A stretch of DNA of 64,000 nucleotides, from the NCBI RefSeq assembly GCF_009870125.1, contig NC_046679.1, positions 10,044,001 through 10,108,000 of the forward strand, given 5' to 3'. Below are positions 24,576 through 36,445 of the stretch, piece by piece; positions within the stretch are counted from its first letter, which is position 1; each line of letters begins with the position of its first letter. Below the pieces are notes generated by a model. That model worked only from the letters and a program-made list of their open reading frames with translations, was not told where the DNA came from and did not search any database. The position numbers and the translations under genes are program-made. Source of the DNA: Drosophila pseudoobscura. Its lineage: Eukaryota; Arthropoda; Insecta; Diptera; Drosophilidae.

Positions 24576-25470
24576 GCAATCGAGTATCGTTCCAATTGCT
24601 CAATTCTTTATTCCGTCGAATATTCCCAGCTATATAGATCATTTAGCCATGCCCACATAACTTTATACGATTGATGAATCAATTTTCTACTTAACTGGCT
24701 TATTTTTAATACATGTTTTTTTTTATTTTGCTTAAAAAAAGGTTTTAGCGAAAAAGGTCAAACAAATGAAACGTAATAAAACGTAAGAGAAAAATCGTTC
24801 CAATTGTTCAATTTCCTTATTCCGTTGAATAATGCTGCCTAACTAAAACCAGTAGCTCTGCCCACATCATTTTATCGGATTAATGAATAAATTGTCTACC
24901 TGATTGACTACTTTTAAGTACTCTCTTTTATTGTGTAGTGTATAAAACAAGGTTTAAAACAGTGGCAACGTAAGTGAGTATGAAATGTCACGTCTACCGG
25001 AGTTTGGGCTCAGCTATACCCTATTTCCTTGATATATATGAAGAAACTGGTTTTCCAAGCTGTTTTAAAACGTAATTAATATAGAAATTATCTCAGATTG
25101 TTATGTTTTAGACATATTAATGCATATGATTAGGGTATTGTAAATATATCTCGATCCCGATACGCATTCTTGGTTTCTGTGAGAAGAACACTACCTTCAA
25201 AATGTCGTTGAAATACCTTTAAAACAGAGACTGACTAGTTTTGGCCTATATTGGTGCATTAGATAACAAACATTCTCTCAGTTCTATAATATCCATTTCC
25301 CAGGGTATGCAAAATGTTGCTCAATACGCGCCATGTTGGGGAACAGTGCTGCTCGATTTCACGGCACATGAGTCTGGTCCATACAAATTGAATGTTGCCA
25401 GCAGCATAACACGTAAGAAAACGTAAGTGAGGATGGAATGCGCCGTAAGTTACATTGTGGCGAGGAAAAA
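24576..25470 (-). mobile_element. Helentron/DINE-1-like repeats, several modules
   Basis: Read on the minus strand, this stretch holds at least two copies of a module of roughly 200-250 bp: GAGCAATTGGAACGATACTC, then TTTCGCTAAAACC, an AGCCAGTTAAGTAGAAAAT block, a TTATGTGGGCATGGCTAAAT block and CGACGGAATA. Further on come AACAGCTTGGAAAA, AAGGAAATAGGGTATA and CCCTGGGAAATGGATATTAT, shared with 50113-50140 and 61255-61310. It is non-coding; a 139-codon minus-strand open frame at 25259-25678 is an accident of the repeat. Confidence 0.65.
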
Positions 25471-25585
25471 TCCCATAGAAAATCCCGACATTTAAATCCC
25501 GTAAACGGTCACCCTGTTGGTGCTGCCAACTCGTTTCATTCGCGGTATTTTCCAGGCAGTTGGTATTTTTAAAGGTTAGCACCGT

Positions 25586-25873
25586 GTCGTGCGTAGAGGT
25601 GGGCACGGACCGTGTTTTCTTCGTGTTACGTGTCAAGACACGATGGTCGACCGCGTGTTGAATTTTGTCACCAACCAAACTGTAAATAGATATAGTATTC
25701 TGTCTTGTTTTGAGATTCCAGCTTATGAATGAATTGACTTGCCTAGACCCATTTCATACCTACTTATATATCAATTTATTTTATATAACAAGGCATTATA
25801 ATATTTCCTGTTGGAAATTTGTATATCCGTGCCGTGTTGGGTCGTGACGCAAATGTCCATCTCTAGTCGTGCG
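25586..25873. mobile_element. hAT-type MITE with 8-bp target-site duplication
   Basis: A 272-bp element (25594-25865) begins TAGAGGTGGGCA and ends with the inverse complement of TAGAGATGGACA, so the terminal inverted repeats match at 10 of 12 bases. It is flanked by a perfect 8-bp direct repeat GTCGTGCG at 25586-25593 and 25866-25873. The 8-bp duplication and TAGAG-TGG-type ends are the signature of the hAT superfamily of DNA transposons. It has no coding capacity, so it would depend on a transposase made elsewhere. The perfect duplication suggests a recent insertion. Confidence 0.85.
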
Positions 25874-26511
25874 CCGCATTGGTTTGGATACACTGGTGCG
25901 CCATTTTTCTTGCTTGACATATGAAGCCGAGTTACAGTGGCCAGAAAAAGTTATAAATTGCATATTGCAAAAAGTGTAGATAATTAATAAAAAGTGCCAA
26001 GCAAGCCGTTTAGCAGACCCAAGTGATGTGCGTTCTTATTGTAGCAATGAAAGGCAGTTAATTGTTGTATAAAACGTGATTTAGATTGCCGTGTGCCCAA
26101 CGTCGGGTCCGGGGGCAGCAGATTCCGAATAAATATAACAAAAGAGGCGCCAATCTGGAATACCCGAAAAGGCCCATTCAGTGCATCAGAGATAACAAGT
26201 AATGAAAACAAATAAACCACATATTTGATTGGTATTCGATTTCCCCTCTAATACGAGCATTAAACAGTTTTTTGTGGCGCATGTTTTGTTTTTTCGTGCA
26301 CTGTACACCAGTGTGTAGTCAGTGCGTTTTGCATTTGTGTGTGTGTGTGTACACATTTTAGGCGGTAATGGTGTGAGGCCCTGGCCGCCAGCCGATACCG
26401 CGATAACTATCGCTATCGATAAGAGCACGCTAACGTTTGTTTTGTTTTTCTTGCAGTTCATGTCGATATAAGGAAGCGCACACAGCATTTGTCCATTGAA
26501 TAAAGTAGAAT
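25874..26511 (+). other. Upstream region and leader of woc
   Basis: Non-coding. The segment near the CDS has a strong polypyrimidine tract and acceptor (TTTTCTTGCAG) ending at 26457, which implies an intron in the 5' UTR. A perfect DRE octamer sits at 26414-26421. A GT microsatellite is at 26337-26350. Confidence 0.55.
26414..26421 (+). promoter_or_regulatory. DRE octamer upstream of woc
   Basis: Perfect TATCGATA, the binding site of DREF, 91-98 bp before the woc start codon, with a half-site-like CTATCG just before it. DREF sites mark housekeeping and proliferation promoters in flies. Because an acceptor follows at 26457, the site could lie in a leader intron close to an alternative start. 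Confidence 0.6.
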
Positions 26512-29500
26512 ATGGAGGAGATATCCAGTTTAGACTCTTTTGGGCCAGACTCCAATGCCCGGCCAGAGACAGAAACGCCCCGACCAGAGGAGCAGAGCCC
26601 CCGAGGAGAAGCTCCCGGTGAGGAAGAGCAAGCGCCCATTGTGGCCGAACAGGACACCCCCGCCTCACCGCCTGCGGAAGATGCTGCTGGAAGTGTCGGA
26701 CACGTGGCTGTTGAGGTGCCCAATCCCAATGAAGACTCCGAAGAGGGTGGTGCAGCCGTCGCTGCCACCGTCGGGTCAGTCGAAAAGGATGCCGCTGAGC
26801 CAGAGGAAGACTTTGATCAAATATCGGAGGGCTCCTTAGACGCTTTCGATAATCATTCGCAAGAGAAAGCAGACAAACCCGCCACTCCCCGCCAGCAAGA
26901 CACAGCGGCTGAGGGGTCGGTAGAGGCAGACGCGGACGCGGAAACACCATTGTCATCCGAGCCAGCAGCCGATGATGCTGACCCTGCCGAGGCCGAAGCA
27001 CAGCCAGAAGCTGAAGCTGGCGATGAAGAGGAGCAGGATGATCGCGAGGAAGCTAGCATGGCGGAGGCAACCGATGAAGCCGATGCACTGAAGCTAACGG
27101 ATGCCGCGAGCGTACAAGAGGCGGATGCGGATGCAGTCGACGGTGCTCCGGCCTCCAATGAAGCCATGGACGTGGATGAGGGCGAAGCGGCAACAGCTGG
27201 AGATTCGCCTCACACGACAGAAGCACCAGACGATGTGGAAATGCGCTCTCCGGGAGAGGACTCTCACCCCCCTGACGATGCTGAGCCACCCGAGGGTCGG
27301 GACGAGGTGGACAACAGTTTGGAGGAACAAGAGGCAGAGGGCGAAGTGCCTGCGGAAGATGAGGACAATGCAGACGCCGACGCCGACGCGGAACCCGAAG
27401 AAGCAGCGGACGATGCTGGCGAAGCTGAGCATGGGGATGGTACGTCGAAAAATAATGTTTTATCGCAAGAAATGTACGTACAAAAGGTGCATTGAAATAT
27501 TTTAGATACCGTAGAAAATGTTCTGGAACCCGAGGAATCGGATGTTTGCCTCATTCCCGACGACAACGAGACGGAGGTGACCGAAGCGGAGAAGGAATGG
27601 GCACGGGAAAACGCCGAGAAGGCTGCCGAGGAGGAGATAGCCGCCGAGCAGGCGAGCAGTTCCAAGACGCCAGAGAACGATGGGACAACAGCCAACGCCG
27701 ATCCTGCCGACCCAGAGGATGGCGATGCTGCATCCTCTGCAGAGCCTACAGAGGACGCGACAGCCGTCCCTCCGAATGGTATGTATCCGCAAACGCTTTC
27801 TTTTCCATCTGTCCCCCTGCACCTTGTCTTTCCATTGTTCAGATGCTCAGGCTGATGCACCAGCTGGAACTCAGCCGACGGCATCAGAGGGTGCTGAAGG
27901 TGAGTTGAGGATTAGCTCAGATCAGAACAGAACACGAACTCAATGGCGATTGCTAATGCTTATCCATCCACTCTTCCCTCTAGATGATGTCAACGATTCG
28001 CTGGCCAACGACGAGGAGGCTGCTGCCGATGCCCCCGACGCAGATGAGCCGACGGCCGAGGAAGCTGCCAGTGCCACAGCGGGCGAGGCGGGAGCCCCTC
28101 CGAAAATTATCATCAGTTGGGTGGTGGGCAGCGTGAAGACGTGTCGGCAGTGTGGTATCGAGAAGACCTGCGGCTTCCGGTTCAAGCGGCCAGAGGAGCC
28201 CAAGGACAAGGACATGGATGAAGGGCAGGAAGCACCCGAGGAGCCGGTGGCACCCGTGAATGAGTACCTCTGCGACCAGGCCTGCTGCAATGCTCTGCTG
28301 GAAGAGCAGCCGGGCAAATATTTCGTTCGGCGCAAGAAATTCCTGGTCGAGGAGGTCGCCGGGACTGCTGCGGACACCAGTGAAGAGGCAGAAGCAGAAG
28401 AGTGCGAAGCGCCGCCAGAGGGAGACGAATCAAGGACGGAGCAGCAGAAACGCGACTGCCTGCAGTGCAAGCAGCAGACAAAGTGCCAGTACCTAATCCG
28501 GCAGGATCAGGACACGTACTACATATGCAACGACGACTGCTTCAATCTGCTCAATGCCGAGGAACCCGACAAGTACAAGCTGAAGCGGCATTCGATTCGG
28601 GTGCGCAACATCGGAGCCACCGCCATGCAGCCCTCGGCCAAGAGGCCAGAGACCAGTGTCGTGGCCCGCACGAACGTCGAGGCGGAGGCCGCTCGACTGG
28701 ATCGCATCGAGAGCTTCCGGCGGCGCTGTGCCGACTGCGCGACGGACATAGACCTGAACGAGCGTCAGCTGATGTGGGAGACGATGGACTTCTGCAACGA
28801 GGTGTGCCTGCGCAACTACCAGCTGAGCATCGGCTCCAAGTGCGAGACGTGCAAGCAGGACGTGAGCTCCATCGCCCTGGGGAAGTACTGCGTGAGGTTC
28901 GGGTTCGAGGTGCGGCAGTTCTGCTGCGCCGCCTGCCTGAACACCTTCAAGAAGGGCCTGAAGACGTGCTCGTGCTGCCAGAAGGACATCAGCAGCGGGC
29001 AGGAGGGCTTCCTGGCCCCGGTGGGCGACAAGGATCAGTTCAAGGACTTTTGCTCGCAGGTCTGCCTGCGGCGCTACGACTGCATGTGCAACCCGAAGAA
29101 GAAGCTGCGCATGGACATGTGCGGCGTGTGCAATAACGAGAAGCCGGTGCGCGTCGAAATGCTGCTGGACGACAAGGAGCACTACTTCTGCTCGAACCCG
29201 TGTTTCTCGGCCTTCAAATTCGTGAGCAACGTAAACGCCGACCCCTGCGCCATGTGCTCCAAGTACTTTGAGCGCAAGAGCGCCGAGGCCTACACCATCT
29301 ACAACGAGCAGCAGACCCCGAAAGTGTTTTGCTCGCGCATCTGCATCAACGTGTACATCATCGTGAACCGCCACATTGTCTCCTGCCAGTGGTGCAAGGT
29401 CAAGAAATACAATTTCGATATGATCTACCAGCTGGCCAGCGACCAGGAGACCCTCACCTGCTCCATCAACTGCCTCACAATGCACGGCGTCAGCTGCAAT

Positions 29501-32383
29501 ATCTCCGCCCGTGCCGTCACCAAGTGCGACAACTGCAGCCAGTTCAATACGCCGCAGTACCACCTGACCATGTCCGATGCCTCGATGCGCAACTTCTGTA
29601 CATATCAGTGCGTGATGCAGTTCCAGAATCAGTTCTCCCGCACACCGCTCACGCTCGACAGCGACACCCAGCCGAGCAGCAGCAGCAAATCGCAGCAGTC
29701 CTCGCCCTCGTCGTCCGCGTCCTCGGCCCTGCTGCGTGGCGGAAACAAGAACTCCACGGCACCCTTCCCCACGGGTCTGCCCAAGCGCGTTAAATTGAAG
29801 CTATCGGTAAGTGATCCTCGCCACAGTAAGTGTAATTTTGGTGCATTATTGATCTCTCTGCCTGCAGAACGCCAAAAACAATTCGATGCCCGCCAACAAG
29901 AAATCCATCGGAGGCACTGTGGTGCCAGTCATAGCCAATGTCACATCACTGGCCACTGAGAACGACGCGCGCGGTGCTATGCGGCGCAAGCGTGGTCGCA
30001 AGATGGACTCTCCGCCGCCGCTGACCATGATTTCGGGGGGGACCCAAGGGTCATCCCAAATAGGCGTAATGGGCCGTGGGCGTCCGCGCAAGCACGTGGA
30101 CTATGGGACCCGCTCGCCGTCGCCGGGTTTGGCCAGCACCTCAACGGGGGGGCTGATCGCTGGACGACGAAACACGGCCACAGGCAGCAGCCTCGATTTC
30201 TCGGCGCCCATCACGGAGACGAAGATTATAACGGTGCCGCCGTACCCGAAGGCCGTGCGCAATGTGAACATCAGCTGCAAACCCATGATGGTGTCCACGG
30301 GCGAGCAGTGCAAGCCGTTGGTGCGCGATTGCGCCACGCAGACGGACAAGGACTATTCGAATAAGGTGTTGATTCCAGTGCCAGTGCCGATATTTGTGCC
30401 ACAGCCCATGTACATGTACTCGGCACCGTTTCCCGTGCCGGTGCCCATTCCGCTGCCCATACCCGTGCCGATCTTCATACCCACCACTCGCAACACCGCC
30501 CAGGGCATACTGAAGGAGATCAAGAAGATCCAGGACAAGATGCCCGAAGATCCGCTCGAGGCGGAGCTGCTCATGATGGCCGAAATGGTGGCCGAGGAGA
30601 AGCACGACTCGGACTCCGATTCGGACAATGAAATCAAGCCGGATCCGGGCCTGGTCAACCTGCAGTACCAGAACAGTCTCGAGTCCGTCAATCAACAGCA
30701 GCAGCAGCAGGTCGTCGATGTCAGCGGCGCCAGTCACAATCCCTATGGCGACGACATGCTCCAGATAGCCCTTAAAATGGCCACGGCCGACTACGACAAT
30801 CATCATCAGTCGTCAACGGTGGACCTGGAGTCGTCGATGACGGCCAACACGATCCCCACACCCCCCATGGGACACGACGCAATGGGACAAATGGGTGTCC
30901 ACCATTTGGATCAGCAGCACCATATGCTGGATGCTTCAAGCCGGTAAGACAAAACAGATTAGCCAATCCCCAGAGCCAAAGTATAACTGAATTGTAATCC
31001 TGTTTCAGTTCTCCCCGTGGCCGCAAGCGAGGCGGGGGCTCTGTCATGGACTCACCTAATCGGAACAGCCGATCGCCGGTGAAGAGGCCGCGTGGCAACG
31101 AAATGGATCACTCGGCCCTGCAGTTGCAGTCACAGCAGGCCCAGCAGCCGCAGGAGAAGCCCGATGCCCAGATGTTCCTCAAGTACACGTTCGGCGTGAA
31201 TGCGTGGAAGCAGTGGGTGATGACCAAGAATGCGGATATCGAGAAGAGTTCGATGCGCAGGCGGCCCTTCAAAACGGAACTGCTGCAAATGACTGCCGAC
31301 GAGCTGAACTACTCCCTCTGTCTCTTTGTGAAGGAGGTGCGCAAGCCGAATGGCACGGAATATGCGCCCGATACAATCTATTATCTTGTTTTGGGTAAGT
31401 ACATCGCTCCACTCCCTCGATAGTGCCTGATGTTCTCGCTCTATAACCCATAAACGCTTTGATCTTGCAGGAATCCAGCAATATTTATATGTCAATGGAC
31501 GTATCGACAACATATTTTACGATGCATATTATGAACGATTCACGGAGTGCCTGGATGAGGTGGCCCGCAAGTTCTCTGTACTCTACAACGATTCCCGTAA
31601 GTCGCTGTTGAAGTTGTGTATTCAGTTTCAGGGTAATTTCAACCTTCTCCTTTTACAGAATATATTGTTACTCGCGTGGAGGAAGAGCATCTGTGGGAAT
31701 GCAAACAATTGGGAGCCCATTCCCCGCACGTGCTGCTCAGCACACTTATGTTCTTCAATACAAAGCACTTTAATCTGACGGTAAGCCTAGTGCTTATTTT
31801 GATTATTTGATTTATTGTAATACATGGGATGTTTTTAGACCGTGGAGGAGCACATGCAGTTATCCTTCTCGCACATCATGAAGCACTGGAAGCGCTCATC
31901 GCAGAATTCGAAAGTTCCTGGATCACGAAATGTGCTCTTACGTTTTTATCCACCGCAGGCGGGCTTGGGTAAGTCATAGCTTGAATTAGGTCATTACCGG
32001 AATGATTGCTAATAATTTCACTTACTAGATGCTAATCCCCGGAAGAAGAAGGTATACGAGCAGCAGGAGAACGAGGAGAATCCCCTGCGCTGTCCCGTCC
32101 GTCTTTACGAATTTTATCTATCTAAATGGTAAGTGGATTGGATTATGATACAATCCTGCTCGATGTTTGGGTTGATCCTAATGATGTGTTATCTTTGTTT
32201 TTTTGCAGTCCGGAGAGCGTAAAGACACGAAACGATGTATTCTATCTACAGCCCGAGCGTTCCTGTGTGCCCGACTCGCCCGTTTGGTACTCGACGCAGG
32301 CTCTCGGCCAGGACGCCCTGCAGCGGATGCTGCATCGCGTGAAAATGGTCAAGGAGATCAACATAGCGCTATTGACTACTTAA
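26512..32383 (+). CDS. woc: Without children, MYM-type zinc-finger transcription regulator
   Basis: Eleven coding exons: 26512-27439, 27506-27778, 27843-27899, 27984-29806, 29868-30943, 31009-31394, 31471-31596, 31659-31780, 31839-31968, 32029-32128 and 32209-32383, giving 1731 residues. The first 430 are an acidic Glu/Ala/Asp disordered region. About nine MYM/FCS-type zinc modules (C-x2-C ... FC-x3-C) cover residues about 468-955. AT-hook-like basic motifs follow ([22 protein letters not shown], about 1065-1400), with proline-valine repeats (PVPVPIFVP). The last 300 residues form the ZMYM2/QRICH1-type C-terminal domain ([54 protein letters not shown]). Woc binds chromosomes and telomeres and is needed for ecdysone synthesis and telomere capping. 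All joints keep the frame. The start is the first ATG after the leader acceptor. Confidence 0.95.
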
Positions 32384-34043
32384 TGTTTAGTTGGCCAGCA
32401 GATACGACGAATCAGATATAGATATCAATGTGTATGTGCAAGGAATATTGCCCCTAAAACGAGGCCTGAATCGGAGAAATACTTTTCAGCTTCGTGCTTA
32501 GCACGAGCTTGTTTGCGGGCAACACCAATTAGAGATAAACGACGGGATCGATATAGAGAAAGAGGATGATGAGTGGCCTAGGCTAGGCCCTTCCCTCCTT
32601 GGAAGATCGAAAGTGCTATACTATAAATTCTGTTTTAAGTTTAAATTTACTTTTAACTTGATTCTTTCTTGATTTATATTCATTTCGGACAGCGTCGAGA
32701 GAGGGCGAATAAGGATAAGGAGTGGAGTTGTGTAAATTTTAAACGATAACCAAGTCCCATCCTAATCTCACTTGAAGTACATAATACGAGCGTAATGCAC
32801 CAACAATTCACGGACACAAAGACACAGACACGCAACAATTTCATTAGTTTTAGGTTCTCTGAAGGCAGAAAGCAACACCACATTTTTAGTCATTAATTAG
32901 ATTGTGTTTAGCATTAAGCAGAGCAGTAAAAAGCAAGGAAGTACAGTACGCATGATGCGCAACCGTCGTATGAGGAGGCGGAATAATAACTATCCAGCCG
33001 GATAGCCAGACCCTAGCCCCACCCCTACCCTACCTAGCCCCTAGTAGCACTAGCCCTTCAATTTTAAGAGTGCATGTATGTATGTACATAAACATAAACA
33101 TAAACATAGACCCACAAACGACTATAAATATGATACAAAACAGTAACAATTAGCCGCTTAGCTGTTGTTTGTAAGTGTTTACTTGTAAAATGCTGTACTC
33201 CTTCTCCTTAATTGCAACATTCATATACGAAAATACATACATACTTTGAAATGAAACGAAATGAAGGGAAACGTGGGCCTAAAAAGAGAATGGATACCAC
33301 TCCGCTAACACTCAGCGTTTGAAAATAACCAGGAGGACCTACTTACAGGTCCAGCGAAAAGAAGCGAAAACTGATGATGCCGCAGCACTGTAATTTTTTT
33401 AGAATTTAGTAGAGTCGCAGCAGCAGACAGAAGCAAGGGGTTTTTTTCAGAACATTCTTGTTTTTTACAACATTTATTTATAATAAATAATATTAAATGC
33501 CAACACAAAAAGAGAAAACGGGGTATTAAACATAAAAAAATTTCTGTAGAGATGCAGGGTATTTAAAAAACTCCGAGCACTTGAAACATATGTATTTACA
33601 AAGCGAATTGTGGCTGGCTGCTGCTGCGACTTCTCATGTTTTCATTTAAACAGTTTGGAAAAGAAGAAGCATAACTCTTGCCACTTTTGGCCAGTAAGTT
33701 TTTCCAACAATGCTGATAATTGGTAGTTGGATGCCACAAGTGGGCGGTCGTAATTTATTCATACAAAAAGTGAATGCGATTCTCTATTCCGTGGTAATAC
33801 ATATGAATCTTGAATCGGATTTAGGTTGGATTGGGAGTGGGCCACTCTTCGGGGCTCTTCGGCTAGCGTATACAAAACAGATGGATCTAATAGTATATAT
33901 ATATATATTTTAAAGATAAGATATCTTCGCTTGGTCATGCTCTCTGTTTCTGTGTCGTGCGGATGAGGCTCTTTGTTTTCTTGTCTTTTTTTTTTGTAGT
34001 ATCAACACTGCTGCCGCCGCTTTTAGATCAGCGTCTGTTCCGT
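32384..34043. other. 3' UTR of woc and convergent TfIIA-L 3' region
   Basis: No coding exon. This is AT-rich sequence with a short AAACAT tandem run near 33088-33108 and an AATAAA at 33482-33487 that may end the woc transcript. A TA run lies at 33895-33908. The TfIIA-L transcript, coming from the right, must end in the right half. Confidence 0.5.
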
Positions 34044-36445
34044 TTACCACTCGGCGTCTCCGTTGGATTTCTGGAATACGTAGTCCTTGCCCCGCATGTT
34101 CATGATGCCATCTTTGAGATAGAATTTCCATTTGTTGCGGGACCGAGTGATCTAGGAGGAAGGAGAATTTTTATAAGAATTATGATTCCCGATCAAACGA
34201 CCTCAAAGCCCCATACCTTGTCGTACTGGCAAACGATGACGTTGTCTGTGTCGAACGTTTCTGTAGAATCTTCATCGGTGACATCGTCCTCGCTGTTGAG
34301 CGGCTCCTCCTCGGCGGCATCCTCGTGCTCCACATCCTCATCATCGTCCTTGTCCAGATCATCATCATCATCGTTGTCGATGTTGTCGTCACTCTCCTCG
34401 CTCTCATCCTCATCGGACGAGTCCAGAGCGCCATCCAGCTGCTTCGAAGCACCCATATTTTCTAGTAGTTATATCAAAAGATTAGCACTAGCCTTAGATT
34501 GGATGGGATTGGTCGAAACGAAACTTACTCTGGATATTGGCACTGGTGAGGGCCGCATTCACGTGTTGCTGCAGCACTGAGGAGGCCAGTGTGGTGGGCA
34601 ACGTCATGATGGATGAAATCAGATGGGCTGTAAGTATTTGGGTGAGCTGATTCTCCTGCAGCGCCGATGCGGGCACTTGTATGGTGAGAACACGAGATTC
34701 CGAGCTGCCCGAACCGGCCGTCGAGGGCAGTGTAATCTAGAAGATTAAACCGAACCATAAGTGGGAGGACACCCAAACAGCAGACATCGATCTCACATTC
34801 ACGGGCATGATGCGGTTGGGGTCCAGCGAGGCCACAATTGGAATGGGTGTCTGACCACCGCCGGATGCTTGCTGTCTCTGCGGCATGGATCCCCCTGATG
34901 TTGGATGCAGTGGCGGCGGATTCTGTGAAGTGACTTCCTGTTTGATGGGCATCTGTCCGTTCTTCAGTCCACTCCCAGCAGCAGCAGCACCAGCAGCGGG
35001 CGACTTTGCCGCCATCGCCGCCGTCGAGGAGCTGCTCTGTGAAGTGGCTGCGGCGGCCTTCTTGGCCTTGGCATTGGCAGCCTGAAAGTGTTTCGAGTTC
35101 GATGATTAGTGGGGTATGTTCTGTGGGGGAGACTCTCACTGGCAGACAAAAGGCATTAGGCATTACCTTGGTGCTCTGCAGTTGAGGCATGTGCGAATGT
35201 GGGTAAAGATAGATACGAAAGATGTGTGGGGCGTGGCATGTAGTGGGGGGTGCGTTCATGATGATGATGATGGTGGGGGCAGCAGGTAAGAAAAGCAGCA
35301 CAGTCGATGGCAGTGTCGATGTCGCATTGTTGTTGTTTGAGGACATAGGGAAGATAAAGCAAGAGAGATCTTAGTGTTGAAATCTCTCCCCAGAGTACAG
35401 CAAATGACACACACAACATTAATTAACATACAGTACACATACGAACGAATATGTCTGGAATGGACGCACGGATCAACATCGAAGGTGGGGAGGCAACGAT
35501 CACACACCTTGCTTACCTTTGGATTGTTGGCCACTATCGGCGGCGGATGGGAGCCCTCGCTCGGGTCCGGTGTCAATTCAACGGCCTTACTTGCCAGCAG
35601 CTTGTTGCGCCAAATCTGCTTCATCTCCTGCAGAACCTGCTCGTCAACGCCCTCGTCCAGGAAGGCATCCCTCACATTTGTGATGACATCCTCGATCACG
35701 GCATGATAGACCTTCAGCTTTGGATGGGAGAGGGAGTGGAGTGGAGTGGCAATGCCAATGCATATTAAATTAAATTCTCAATACATAAGCAATTATTTAA
35801 ATATACACACACATACACCCAGGCCAGGCAGTCGAACCTTTATATTGTATATGTGTTTTCGTACCGGTATCGCAGAGGAGCATTGTACTGACGGTATTTA
35901 TTATTTTTGCCTCATTCGTGCACCGCTTTATAGAGAAACATACGCAAGTTGTAGTACCTTATCAGGGCGATAAGAGGCGGCCGCCCCACTACGATAGTGT
36001 GGCAGGAGAAGAATGATTGTGTGTTGTTCTGTGAGGGGGTTCTTCGATATGTGCCAAAACCCATAGGAAACACCCACGCCTTCCTTCCGTGGGCGTGTAA
36101 TGGAGCGCCTAAAAAAAGTGCAAGGCACCGACACCTACACCTACCTATACATACACTAAACTAACACAAGCACGCACACAGACATGGTGTCGCCATGCCA
36201 TACCATTGCAATGGCACTGCGCTGCATTAACGGATCGTCGTGCTCTTGCTCGGGAGAAAACTTTCACTTTCTTGGGGAGGGAGGGGTGGCTCCCCAATCC
36301 TCCTTGCAGCTTTTCTTCCATATGGCGGCACCTAAATTCGAGTGGGCGCCCCAAAGGGTCTGCCGACAAGAATTCCCCCCAGATGTACTGGCACAGTTAT
36401 CCCTCCACGCTGCCCACTCACCACTGAGGTTTGGCATAAAGCCAT
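34044..36445 (-). CDS. TfIIA-L: Transcription initiation factor TFIIA large (alpha/beta) subunit
   Basis: Seven minus-strand exons: 36422-36445, 35517-35717, 35167-35175, 34797-35081, 34529-34736, 34217-34461 and 34044-34151, giving 359 residues. The precursor is cleaved into alpha and beta chains that, with TfIIA-S, stabilise TBP on the TATA box. Visible parts: N-terminal four-helix-bundle segment (MALCQTSV, LKVYHAVIEDVITNVRDAFL, EMKQIWRNKLL), a variable Ala/Gln/Pro-rich spacer, a highly acidic stretch (DSSDEDESEESDD, EEEPLNSEDD) and the C-terminal beta-barrel segment (VIVCQYDK, ITRSRNKWKFYLKDGIMN, DYVFQKSNGDAEW). The first exon codes only eight residues and exon 3 only three (STK). It is divergent from pelle with about 0.5 kb between start codons. 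Confidence 0.95.
35167..35175 (-). other. TfIIA-L: Nine-nucleotide micro-exon of TfIIA-L
   Basis: On the minus strand the sequence reads CTGCAG|AGCACCAAG|GTAATG, coding Ser-Thr-Lys between NNPK (exon 2) and AANAK (exon 4). Both flanking introns are phase 0, so including or skipping it keeps the frame. As I recall, the D. melanogaster protein has NNPKSNKAANAK at this place, so three residues are expected here. Confidence 0.75.
35176..35516 (-). other. TfIIA-L intron 2
   Basis: A 341-nt intron between NNPK and the micro-exon. It holds an ATG/ATC-rich stretch and no other exon that I can see. Confidence 0.7.
35718..36421 (-). other. TfIIA-L first intron
   Basis: A 704-nt intron after the eight-residue first exon (donor GTG|GTGAGT, acceptor CCAAAG|CTGAAG). 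It contains CA-rich simple sequence on the plus strand. No nested gene was recognised. Confidence 0.75.

Noticed and set aside
25259-25678. 139-codon minus-strand frame in the repeat island
   Set aside because: It runs through a Helentron-like repeat and into the MITE, so it cannot be one ancient protein.
28493-29563. 356-codon minus-strand open frame
   Set aside because: Shadow of the cysteine-rich zinc-finger exon of woc; composition is Val/Leu/Ala/His as expected from the complement.
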